A stretch of DNA of 16,804 bases, taken from positions 1 to 16,804 of the forward strand of contig JAAZLA010000152.1 of assembly GCA_012799545.1 (NCBI GenBank), read 5' to 3'. The notes below the pieces were generated by a model. That model saw only the letters and a list, made by a program, of their open reading frames with translations. It was not told the DNA's origin and made no database searches. The stretch is from Treponema sp. (lineage in GTDB: Bacteria > Spirochaetota > Spirochaetia > Treponematales > Treponemataceae). The position numbers were made by a program, and so were the translations under genes. Shown here piece by piece: positions 1 to 5,924 of this stretch (its first letter is position 1; every line of letters begins with the position of its first letter).

Positions 1-2150
1 GTTCTTTGGTATTTTAAGAGTTGATACTCATCAAGTTCGTCCTTGTCTTTCGCATCTGTGGGTTTGACTTTTATCATATCTGAAGAAACCCATACGACTT
101 CACCTGCGCGTCTTGCCTTTACTAAAACACCAGAATCGACTGCGCATTTTGCTTCCATACCCGTTCCAACACGAGGTGGTTCTGGGAAAAGAAGGGGAAC
201 TGCTTGACGTTGCATGTTTGAACCCATGAGCGCACGGTTTGCATCGTCGTGTTCCAAAAAGGGTATAAGTGCGGCAGAAACTGAAATAATTTGCTTTGGA
301 GATACGTCCATGTACTGTACGTCTTTTGGACTTCGTGATGTATAGTCCCCATAGCGTCGACAGGGCACTTGTTCGGTCAAAAAATTGCCCTTTTCATCTA
401 TTTTTTCTGAAATTTGAGCAATATAGTATCTATCTTCATCCATAGCGGAAAGGTAGTCTATTTGGTCGACTGCTTTTCCGTCAACAATCTTTCTGTATGG
501 TGCTTCTAAAAAGCCATAATCGTTAACGCGAGTATACACAGCTAAGGAAACAATGAGTCCGATATTTGGTCCTTCAGGAGTTTCGATCGGGCACATTCTA
601 CCATAGTGGGTATAGTGAACATCACGAACTTCAAAGGTTGCTCGATCTCGAGACAAACCGCCAGGACCGAGAGCATTTAAACGTCGCTTATGAGTCAACT
701 CAGCAAGCGGGTTTACTTGGTCCATGAATTGGGAAAGTTGACTTGAGCCAAAAAATTCCTTAATCGATGCAGCGATTGGTTTAATCGAAATTAAGTCTTG
801 TGGTTTGATTGTCTCGGTTTCTTTAGAAGTCATTCTTTCTTTTGCAATGCGCTCCATTCGACTAAAGGCTTTCTTTAACTGATTCGTAAGAAGCTCGCCA
901 ACAGATCGCACACGTCGATTTCCCAAGTGGTCGATGTCGTCAATTTCTTCATCGCCGACATAAACCTTAATTAAAAACTTCATCGCCTCTAAAATATCTT
1001 GCAGTGTTAAAGCTTGATCTTCTAGCGGCTCTGCGTAGTTAAACTTTTTATTGAGCTTATAGCGCCCTACTCGACCAAGGTCATAGCGGCGCAAGGAGAA
1101 AAACATGGTGCTTAAATCTTTTTCAGCAGTTTCCAAAGTGATGGGCTCGCCAGGCATAAGCACAGAGTAGACAGCTGACAAAGCATCTTCTTGTGTAGGC
1201 TCTTCAGAGGCTGCGCCTTCTTTTGCAAAGCGAATTTCTTCTCGCTCAAAACAATTGATAATGATTTGAGAGTTAAGAGAGTTTTCAGATTCAAAAGCAA
1301 TCACTTCTATCTCGGAAATTCCATGTAAAACAAGCTCGTCAATATTGTGCGGGTGTAGCTTTTCACCGGCCTTGTATAAGACTCGTTCTTCTTCACCGTC
1401 GGCATCTTTGATAGAAACCGCAACGGCAAGAACCTTCCCAATGAGGCTTTCTTTACTGTCGCGATCATCGACAACGGCAATTTTTTCTGTTGTGTAAAAT
1501 GCTTTGATTATTTCTTCTCGAGAGCTTATACCAAGCGCTCGCAAGAAAATAGTACCAAGGATGCGTTTTTTTCGGTCAATTTTTGCATAGATAAGTTCTT
1601 TTTTTTGGTCAACTTCAAATTCAAGCCAAGAACCTCTATAGGGGATAATTCTTGTAGAAAAAATTCCCTTTTCATGAGAAAAAATAACACCAGGAGATCT
1701 ATGGATTTGCGAAACAACAACGCGTTCCGCTCCATTTATAATAAAAGTTCCCCTGTCGGTCATGAGGGGAATATCTCCCATATAAATATCTTTTTGACGG
1801 ATTTCTCCCGTCTGAGTAAATATCAAATTTATGCGTGCTTTTAGAGGCACAGAATAGGTTAAACCTTTTTGCTTGCATTCAAATTCTGTATATTTTATAG
1901 CTTCATTATCGAATTCATAAAATTCATACTCAAGCAACATGTCGCCATTTGGACTTTCAATAGGGAATGATGACCTAAAAACATCTTCTAATCCCTGTTC
2001 TGCAAGTGGTTCATGGTTATCCAGTTTATTCTTTTGCAAAAAACCTTCATATGATTTTAGCTGAATATCAACAAGATCGGGTAGATCCATAAAACTCTGG
2101 ATATTCTTTCCAATATACTGACGATTTATCGTCCGACTTCTTGCGAACAT
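1..2150 (-). CDS. rpoB: RNA polymerase beta subunit (5' part, runs off window)
   Basis: Catalytic beta subunit of RNA polymerase. The visible 716 codons are the N-terminal part of a protein normally near 1200 residues, and the frame is open to the left edge. The start is the ATG at 2150, with AAGGGGG eight bases upstream; the protein begins MFARSRTINRQYIGKN. Motifs seen include RGSWLEFEVD in the lobe, the rifampicin cluster GSSQLSQFMDQVNPLAELTH followed by KRRLNALGPGG, and GRMCPIETPEGPNIGLI. In the rifampicin cluster, Asp516 and His526 (E. coli numbering) are kept, but Ser531 is Asn (codon 675-677, residue 492). Asn here is known to underlie natural rifampicin resistance in spirochaetes. The gene follows rplL after a 129-nt spacer holding two inverted repeats. 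rpoC is expected just beyond the edge but is not visible. Confidence 0.98.
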   Translation of the reverse strand, partial: MFARSRTINRQYIGKNIQSFMDLPDLVDIQLKSYEGFLQKNKLDNHEPLAEQGLEDVFRSSFPIESPNGDMLLEYEFYEFDNEAIKYTEFECKQKGLTYSVPLKARINLIFTQTGEIRQKDIYMGDIPLMTDRGTFIINGAERVVVSQIHRSPGVIFSHEKGIFSTRIIPYRGSWLEFEVDQKKELIYAKIDRKKRILGTIFLRALGISSREEIIKAFYTTEKIAVVDDRDSKESLIGKVLAVAVSIKDADGEEERVLYKAGEKLHPHNIDELVLHGISEIEVIAFESENSLNSQIIINCFEREEIRFAKEGAASEEPTQEDALSAVYSVLMPGEPITLETAEKDLSTMFFSLRRYDLGRVGRYKLNKKFNYAEPLEDQALTLQDILEAMKFLIKVYVGDEEIDDIDHLGNRRVRSVGELLTNQLKKAFSRMERIAKERMTSKETETIKPQDLISIKPIAASIKEFFGSSQLSQFMDQVNPLAELTHKRRLNALGPGGLSRDRATFEVRDVHYTHYGRMCPIETPEGPNIGLIVSLAVYTRVNDYGFLEAPYRKIVDGKAVDQIDYLSAMDEDRYYIAQISEKIDEKGNFLTEQVPCRRYGDYTSRSPKDVQYMDVSPKQIISVSAALIPFLEHDDANRALMGSNMQRQAVPLLFPEPPRVGTGMEAKCAVDSGVLVKARRAGEVVWVSSDMIKVKPTDAKDKDELDEYQLLKYQR

Positions 2151-2203
2151 CAAATCCCCCTTAACTTTAACAAAGTATCATAATTTCATTTTTATACAAA
2201 CAG

Positions 2204-2230
2204 AGCTACCTAAGAAATTCTTAGGCAGCT
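2204..2230 (-). promoter_or_regulatory. Stem-loop in the rplL-rpoB spacer
   Basis: CCTAAGAA and TTCTTAGG form a near-perfect inverted repeat around one base (2209-2225), and AGCT/AGCT (2204-2207 and 2227-2230) extends it beyond one mismatch. As RNA it would form a 7-bp stem with a 3-nt loop, plus 4 bp after an A/C mismatch. No T-run follows on the minus strand, so it is not a standard terminator. It could be an RNA-processing or pausing site that sets the L12:polymerase ratio, as the rplL-rpoB spacer does in E. coli. The role is inference. Confidence 0.4.
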
Positions 2231-2255
2231 TGTTTATCAGCCATGTGAGAGCACG

Positions 2256-2276
2256 TTTTTATTATAATAATAAAAA
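2256..2276 (-). repeat. 21-bp AT-only palindrome just after rplL
   Basis: TTTTTATTAT and ATAATAAAAA flank a single central base in a perfect inverted repeat starting three bases beyond the rplL stop codon. It could form an A/U-only RNA hairpin with a short U stretch, or simply be an AT-rich DNA element. Being all A/T it would be a weak terminator at best. Confidence 0.45.
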
Positions 2277-2279
2277 TAC

Positions 2280-2660
2280 TTATGCAATCTTGACAACACC
2301 ACCAGCGGCTTCGATTGTTTCTTTAATTTTTGCTGCTTCTTCTTTTGAAACGTCTTCTTTAAGTGTTTGAGGTGCACCTTCAACGAGGTCTTTTGCTTCT
2401 TTAAGGCCGAGTTGTGTTACTTCACGAACTGCCTTAATTACAGCAATTTTTTTGGTTGCATCAGCGCTTTCTAAAGTTACAGTAAATTCTGTTTTTTCTT
2501 CAGCTGCTTCTGCTGGTCCTGCACCTGCACCTGCTACCATTACTGGTGCTGCTGCGGTTACGCCGAATTTTTCTTCCATTGCTTTTACGAGCTCGGAAGC
2601 TTCGAGTACTGACATAGAAGCAATTGCTTCTAAAATTTGATCTGTTGTGAGAGCTGCCAT
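2280..2660 (-). CDS. rplL: 50S ribosomal protein L7/L12
   Basis: Stalk protein of the large ribosomal subunit that recruits and stimulates the translational GTPases. The 126 residues match the family length. The layout is an N-terminal dimerisation and L10-binding helix region (about 1-33), an Ala/Gly/Pro-rich flexible hinge (about 36-56, with VAGAGAGPAEAAEE), and the C-terminal factor-binding domain with LGLKEAKDLVEGAP and ending AGGVVKIA. The start is the ATG at 2660 with AAGGAGA seven bases before it. It lies 96 nt after rplJ and 129 nt before rpoB; both spacers contain inverted repeats. L12 is made in several copies per ribosome, so spacer-level control of its stoichiometry is plausible but not shown. 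Confidence 0.98.
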   Translation of the reverse strand: MAALTTDQILEAIASMSVLEASELVKAMEEKFGVTAAAPVMVAGAGAGPAEAAEEKTEFTVTLESADATKKIAVIKAVREVTQLGLKEAKDLVEGAPQTLKEDVSKEEAAKIKETIEAAGGVVKIA

Positions 2661-2700
2661 ATTATCTTCTCCTTATAATATAATTTTTTATCACTGCGAC

Positions 2701-2752
2701 AGGACGACAGCTAAGAAGCCTGACGCATTGTGTCGGAAGCCATCTGTTAGCC
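2701..2752 (-). promoter_or_regulatory. Possible structured spacer between rplJ and rplL
   Basis: GCTAA and TTAGC (the complementary outer arms at 2710-2714 and 2746-2750) enclose a smaller stem. The inner arms are CCGAC and GTCAGG with one bulged base and a 7-nt loop. The rest of the spacer towards rplL is AT-rich and carries the rplL ribosome-binding site. The stems are short, so the call is tentative. Confidence 0.25.
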
Positions 2753-2756
2753 AGAA

Positions 2757-3269
2757 TTATGCTTCACCTTCTTCTTGTTTTTTATCTACATATGCCTGCA
2801 ATGTAGCAGCAAGTTTTTGAACTGGCGCGTTGATTGTAGACATAATCATAGCAATAAGTTGTGATTTGCCAGGTAGTTTTGAGAATGCTTCGATTTTTTC
2901 TGCATCGTATACTTCTTTGTCTAAGAAAGCACCCTTTACTTCTAAAGCAGGCGCATTTTTTGCATAGTCAAATAAGATTTTTGCAACTTCGTTCGCATCT
3001 TCATTTCCCAAGGCAATAGCGGTTGGTCCTGTAAAATAATCTCCAAGAGAATCCACACCCATTTGCTCAAAGGCAATACGAGCGAGATTGTTTCGAACAA
3101 CACGTAATTCTGCATTCTTTTTTGCAAGTTGTCGTCGTAACTCGGTCAATTGTTGCACCGTTAAACCACGATAGTTTGTAAAAATATAATCAGAATAGGT
3201 TTCAAACAAGTTCTTGGTAGACTCTACAGCTTCCAGTTTGTGTTTTTGTATTTTTTTAACATCTGACAT
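2757..3269 (-). CDS. rplJ: 50S ribosomal protein L10
   Basis: L10 anchors L7/L12 dimers to the ribosome at the base of the stalk. The 170 residues fit the family. The N-terminal half has the typical YSDYIFTNYRGLTVQQLTEL and RNNLARIAFEQ segments. The C-terminal part, ending in a helix with KLAATLQAYVDKKQEEGEA, is the expected L12-binding tail. The start is the ATG at 3269 with AGGAGA ahead of it. That site lies inside the last codons of rplA, whose stop is only one base away, so translation of rplA and rplJ is probably coupled. This spacing leaves no room for the usual separate L10 leader upstream of rplJ. Confidence 0.98.
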   Translation of the reverse strand: MSDVKKIQKHKLEAVESTKNLFETYSDYIFTNYRGLTVQQLTELRRQLAKKNAELRVVRNNLARIAFEQMGVDSLGDYFTGPTAIALGNEDANEVAKILFDYAKNAPALEVKGAFLDKEVYDAEKIEAFSKLPGKSQLIAMIMSTINAPVQKLAATLQAYVDKKQEEGEA

Positions 3270-3270
3270 C

Positions 3271-3951
3271 TTATTCTCCTACTGCGTAGTTAACCCATAC
3301 GCCAGGTCCCATAGTAGAACTCACAGAAACTGACTGTACATAATCAGCTTTTGCATCAGCAGGTTTTTTTCTTGAAAGCTCGCTCATGAGGGCTTGCGCG
3401 TTATCGGCAATTTTATCAGCATCCATGGACACCTTTCCAATTGCAATGTGTACAACACCGCTCTTGTCAGCTCGGTACTCAACGCGACCCTTTTTCAACT
3501 CATCGATTGCCGCAGCAATGTCGTTTGTTACTGTGCCTGTTTTTGGGTTTGGCATCAAACCACGGCGACCGAGCACCATTCCCAAGCGTCCGACATCTTT
3601 CATCATGTCGGGAGTTGCAACAGCAATGTCAAAATCGAGCCAACCACCGCGAATTTTTTCAATGTACTCATCTGAACCTGCAAAGGTTGCACCTGAGTCT
3701 AAAGCTTCTTTTACTCTGTCTTCTTTACAGAACACAAGCACTCGTTTTTCGCCTTTAAATTGATGGGGTAAAACTAAGGTATCTCGTACGAATTGGCTTT
3801 TGGTCAACTTTAGATTTACGTGTAACTCTACCGTTTCATCAAACTTTGCAAATTTAATATCCTTTACAATTTCACAAGCTTGCAAAACATCATAGGATTT
3901 TTGTAAATCATGCTTTTTTATAGCTTCTTGATACTTTTTTCCACGTTTCAT
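3271..3951 (-). CDS. rplA: 50S ribosomal protein L1
   Basis: L1 forms the mobile stalk that helps release deacylated tRNA from the E site. In many bacteria it also represses its own operon by binding the rplK leader mRNA. The 226-residue reading starts at MKRGKKYQEAIKKHDL. A longer in-frame opening up to 3996 is rejected because it adds 15 residues unlike L1 and runs into rplK. The L1 signature region DVGRLGMVLGRRGLMPNPKT is present, followed by GRVEYRADKSGVVHIAIGK. The start is the ATG at 3951, one base after the rplK stop, with GGTGGAG upstream overlapping the rplK end. It is tightly coupled with rplK and rplJ. Confidence 0.98.
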   Translation of the reverse strand: MKRGKKYQEAIKKHDLQKSYDVLQACEIVKDIKFAKFDETVELHVNLKLTKSQFVRDTLVLPHQFKGEKRVLVFCKEDRVKEALDSGATFAGSDEYIEKIRGGWLDFDIAVATPDMMKDVGRLGMVLGRRGLMPNPKTGTVTNDIAAAIDELKKGRVEYRADKSGVVHIAIGKVSMDADKIADNAQALMSELSRKKPADAKADYVQSVSVSSTMGPGVWVNYAVGE

Positions 3952-3952
3952 A

Positions 3953-4384
3953 TTAGCGCTCCACCTCAACACCCATACTGCGTGCAGTACCAGCAATAAT
4001 CTTCTTGGCAGCTTCTATGTCATTTGCGTTTAAGTCAGGAAGTTTTGTTTTTGCAATTTCTTCCAAGCTCGCTTGTGACAACTTACCAACCTTTGTTTTC
4101 AGAGGATTATCTGAACCCTTAGCAAGACTGATAGCTTTTTTTACTAAAACAGCTGCCGGTGGTGTTTTAAGAATAAAAGTATAACTCTTATCTTGATAGA
4201 CAGTGAGGACAACAGGAATAATCAAACCAGGCTCCATAGCCTTTGTTCGATCATTGAATTGTTGAACAAACTGAGGTGCACTTACGCCGTGTGGACCAAG
4301 CGCAGGACCGATTGGTGGGGCTGGAGTTGCCTTTCCCGCAGGGCACTGTAGCTTGATAACGGCGGTTACCTTCTTCTTTGCCAT
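3953..4384 (-). CDS. rplK: 50S ribosomal protein L11
   Basis: L11 binds 23S rRNA in the GTPase-associated centre. The 143 residues match the family, beginning MAKKKVTAVIKLQCPAGKA. The conserved Pro-rich PAPPIGPALGPHGV is at residues 21-34 and the C-terminal rRNA-binding end has GTARSMGVEV. The start is the ATG at 4384 with AAGGAG seven bases ahead. A longer in-frame reading from 4432 is rejected because it would translate through a stem-loop and add 16 unrelated residues. The ribosome-binding site directly abuts the base of that stem-loop (4397-4433), which is a good place for L1 feedback control. Confidence 0.98.
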   Translation of the reverse strand: MAKKKVTAVIKLQCPAGKATPAPPIGPALGPHGVSAPQFVQQFNDRTKAMEPGLIIPVVLTVYQDKSYTFILKTPPAAVLVKKAISLAKGSDNPLKTKVGKLSQASLEEIAKTKLPDLNANDIEAAKKIIAGTARSMGVEVER

Positions 4385-4390
4385 ATTTTT

Positions 4391-4433
4391 CTCCTTCTTG
4401 GTACGCAGAATGGCTTCTGCTAACGAAACCAAG
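4391..4433 (-). promoter_or_regulatory. Candidate L1-binding autoregulatory leader of rplK-rplA
   Basis: On the minus strand CTTGGT (4433-4428) pairs with ACCAAG (4402-4397), and inside this GCAGAA-GCCA-TTCTGC forms a 6-bp stem with a tetraloop. The two helices are separated by an asymmetric internal loop of 7 and 2 nt. The lower helix ends right at the AAGGAG ribosome-binding site of rplK (4396-4391). Known L1 mRNA sites are two helices joined by an asymmetric internal loop near the rplK start; that general shape fits here. L1 binding itself is inferred. Confidence 0.5.
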
Positions 4434-4434
4434 A

Positions 4435-4451
4435 TTTATTCAACGAATAAA
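4435..4451 (-). repeat. Small inverted repeat in rplK leader
   Basis: TTTATTC and GAATAAA flank a 3-nt loop, giving a 7-bp A/T-rich hairpin just upstream of the candidate L1-binding structure. It may be part of the same leader fold. No T-run follows it on either strand. Confidence 0.3.
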
Positions 4452-4527
4452 AACCGGCTTCTCCCAAATATTTTGTTTAGATAAAAATGTTCTCTTATCC
4501 AAATATTCTATACTTTATTTTAGAAAA

Positions 4528-5082
4528 CTACTCTTTTTCTACTTGTAACAAATCAACTTCAACAGGAGTTGCCCGCCCGAAAATACCAACCATTACACGT
4601 AGTTTGTTTTTTTCTTGATTTACTTCTTCGATAGTTCCAGTAAATGACGCAAAAGGACCGTCGATAATCTTCACTTGCTCACCAACCATAAAACTTTGTT
4701 TCATGCGTGGCTTATCTCCCTTTAACTGGCCAGATTTTTGCAACAAGTGCTTTGCCTCATCGGCAGATAAAGGACGAGGTTTTTCATTACTTCCAGCACC
4801 AATAAAACCAGAAACACCTTGAATCCTTCTAATAGTTGTACAAACGTTCTTCCAACCAAGATCCGGCAAGTCCATTTCCACCATAATATAGCCGGGAAGA
4901 AACTTCCTTGTCGTTGTCTTTTTCTTACCGTCTTTTACTTCTGTAACTTCCTCTACAGGAACCTTTACATCGTAAAAAACAGAGGATGACAAGTCACCCT
5001 TTTCCATCAGAGACCGTATTGCTTTTTCGATTTTATTCTCATAGCCTGAATAGGTTTGGAGAATATACCAGGATCTTCCCAT
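4528..5082 (-). CDS. nusG: Transcription termination/antitermination factor NusG
   Basis: NusG binds RNA polymerase and bridges it to Rho or to ribosomal protein S10. The 184 residues carry the NGN domain at the N-terminus (WYILQTYSGYENKIEKAI, then RKFLPGYIMVEMD near 60-71) and a KOW domain near 134-160 (VGEQVKIIDGPFASFTGTI). It ends with the family's GRATPVEVDLLQVEK. The start is the ATG at 5082, nine bases after the secE stop, with TAAGG from the secE stop region as ribosome-binding site. It is the standard partner of secE, and a 143-nt gap to rplK follows. Confidence 0.98.
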   Translation of the reverse strand: MGRSWYILQTYSGYENKIEKAIRSLMEKGDLSSSVFYDVKVPVEEVTEVKDGKKKTTTRKFLPGYIMVEMDLPDLGWKNVCTTIRRIQGVSGFIGAGSNEKPRPLSADEAKHLLQKSGQLKGDKPRMKQSFMVGEQVKIIDGPFASFTGTIEEVNQEKNKLRVMVGIFGRATPVEVDLLQVEKE

Positions 5083-5091
5083 TATAATACC

Positions 5092-5271
5092 TTAAAAAAT
5101 ATAATTCATACCAGAAACAAAAAGAAGATCTAACAAACCTAGAATAAGTGCAATCACAGTAGTTGATATAAGCACAATCTTCACAGAAGAAATAACATCT
5201 TCTCTACTTGGCCATACTACTTTTTTCAACTCTGCTATAGATTCTTTTAAAAAACTTCTTACTTTTCCCAT
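5092..5271 (-). CDS. secE: Preprotein translocase subunit SecE
   Basis: SecE clamps the SecY channel of the general protein translocase in the inner membrane. This is the short single-span form, 59 residues. An amphipathic helix (MGKVRSFLKESIAELKKVVW) leads to the conserved WPSRED (20-25), followed by one membrane segment at about 31-53. The start is the ATG at 5271 with AGGAG eight bases before it. It sits between tRNA-Trp and nusG, its usual place, and overlaps neither. It is short enough to be missed by length-filtered gene calling. Confidence 0.96.
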   Translation of the reverse strand: MGKVRSFLKESIAELKKVVWPSREDVISSVKIVLISTTVIALILGLLDLLFVSGMNYIF

Positions 5272-5299
5272 TATTAAAACTCCTAAACAATACGCTTTT

Positions 5300-5372
5300 C
5301 AGGCCAGGAAGGACTCGAACCCTCAACATTCGGTTTTGGAGACCGACGCTCTACCATTGGAGCTACTGACCT
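5300..5372 (-). tRNA. tRNA-Trp (anticodon CCA)
   Basis: A complete 73-nt cloverleaf. The acceptor AGGTCAG pairs with CTGGCCT (one G-U), the D stem is GCTC/GAGC, and the anticodon stem TCGGT/ACCGA holds the loop CTCCAAA with anticodon CCA. The T stem is GAGGG/CCTTC with loop TTCGAGT. The discriminator is G, as expected for bacterial tRNA-Trp. The 3' CCA is not encoded and must be added. Its position between rpmG and secE is conserved in several bacterial lineages. Confidence 0.97.
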
Positions 5373-5419
5373 ATTTATATTATAAAGCCTTTATAACAAA
5401 GGCTCTAATCATACAAAAC

Positions 5420-5590
5420 TTACTTTGCCTTTGTTTCTTTGTGCACAGTATGCTTTTGATCGAAGGGACAATACTTATTGAACTCAAGCTTCCCTTGAAT
5501 ATTTTTTCTATTCTTATAGGTTGTATAATTCCTTTGCTTGCACTCGCTACATTGCAGTGCAACTATTTCTACAGATGTTTTTTTTGCCAT
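5420..5590 (-). CDS. rpmG: 50S ribosomal protein L33
   Basis: Small basic protein of the large subunit near the E site. It is 56 residues from MAKKTSVEIVALQCSECKQR, with the family's NYTTYKNRKN and the C-terminal HTVHKETKAK. The start is the ATG at 5590 with AAGGGGT ahead; a longer opening to 5617 adds unrelated residues over this site. Two zinc-type cysteines are present as CSEC, but the second knuckle reads CPFD, so one of the four possible zinc ligands is missing. It has its own promoter (5678-5707) with a leader of about 81 nt and lies between the two tRNA genes. Confidence 0.96.
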   Translation of the reverse strand: MAKKTSVEIVALQCSECKQRNYTTYKNRKNIQGKLEFNKYCPFDQKHTVHKETKAK

Positions 5591-5607
5591 TATCTTACCC
5601 CTTATGT

Positions 5608-5639
5608 AAAAAAACAAGCTTCTAAAAGCCTTTTAGGCA
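5608..5639 (-). promoter_or_regulatory. Possible attenuator in the rpmG leader
   Basis: On the minus strand two mutually exclusive hairpins can form. One is CTAAAA-GGC-TTTTAG (5636-5622). The other pairs AGGCTT (5631-5626) with AAGCTT (5621-5616) around the loop TTAG, with one G-U pair, and is followed one base later by seven T residues. The second resembles a weak intrinsic terminator between the promoter and the rpmG ATG. Stems are only 6 bp, so this is tentative. Confidence 0.3.
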
Positions 5640-5677
5640 AGTCTAAAAATAATCCTCGAGATGCCTAGATACATTTT

Positions 5678-5707
5678 ATATTAATATCTTTAATTTTTGA
5701 AAGTCAA
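5678..5707 (-). promoter_or_regulatory. Promoter for rpmG
   Basis: TTGACT (5707-5702) and TAATAT (5683-5678) are separated by 18 bases on the minus strand. The predicted start point is near 5671, giving an 81-nt leader before the rpmG ATG. It lies just after the end of tRNA-Thr. Confidence 0.55.
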
Positions 5708-5723
5708 AGCCTTCATTATTAAG

Positions 5724-5796
5724 AGCCTCCGAGCGGGATCGAACCGCTGACCTCAACCTTACCATGGTTGCGCTCTGCCGACTGAGCTACAGAGGC
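5724..5796 (-). tRNA. tRNA-Thr (anticodon GGT)
   Basis: A complete 73-nt cloverleaf. The acceptor GCCTCTG pairs with CGGAGGC (one U-G), the D stem is GCTC/GAGC, and the anticodon stem CAACC/GGTTG holds the loop ATGGTAA with anticodon GGT, reading ACC and ACU threonine codons. The T stem is AGCGG/CCGCT with loop TTCGATC. The discriminator is T and no CCA is encoded. It is the first gene downstream of the strong promoter at 5845-5873. In E. coli the equivalent tRNA precedes tufB; here rpmG follows directly. Confidence 0.97.
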
Positions 5797-5844
5797 ACAA
5801 AAATCCATCACACAAATCGTGCAAATGAAAAGAGAAGTTCTAGT

Positions 5845-5873
5845 ACTATAGTGATAAAACAGAAACTTGTCAA
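5845..5873 (-). promoter_or_regulatory. Strong sigma70-type promoter for tRNA-Thr
   Basis: A consensus TTGACA (5873-5868) is followed after exactly 17 bases by TATAGT (5850-5845). The predicted start is near 5838, about 42 nt before the mature tRNA. It may also feed the downstream rpmG-secE-nusG-ribosomal protein genes. It is back to back with the cysE promoter. Confidence 0.75.
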
Positions 5874-5890
5874 GCCAATTAAGGAAGGGT

Positions 5891-5918
5891 TTGACTAAAA
5901 AGTCAAAACGAGTATAGT
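5891..5918 (+). promoter_or_regulatory. Promoter for cysE, predicted leaderless
   Basis: TTGACT (5891-5896) and TATAGT (5913-5918) are 16 bases apart. The expected start point, seven bases after the last base of the -10, is the A of the cysE ATG at 5925. A perfect dyad TTTGACT-AAAA-AGTCAAA (5890-5907) covers the -35 box and could be an operator. Confidence 0.6.
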
Positions 5919-5924
5919 AAACGT

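Noticed and set aside
3952..3996. Upstream extension of rplA to 3996, and similarly of rplK to 4432
   Set aside because: The extra residues do not resemble L1 or L11, overlap the upstream gene or a leader structure, and the shorter starts have good ribosome-binding sites.
4441..4527. A promoter in front of rplK
   Set aside because: TTGGAT and TATCTA are present but with 13-base spacing; no pair with 16-18 bases was convincing. rplK may be read from upstream.
5379..5384. TATAAT exactly positioned to start transcription at the first base of tRNA-Trp
   Set aside because: No acceptable -35 box at 16-18 bases (TAGAGC or TTAGAG at best), and the spacer overlaps a hairpin AGCCTTT/AAAGGCT. Probably AT-rich chance or a processing context.
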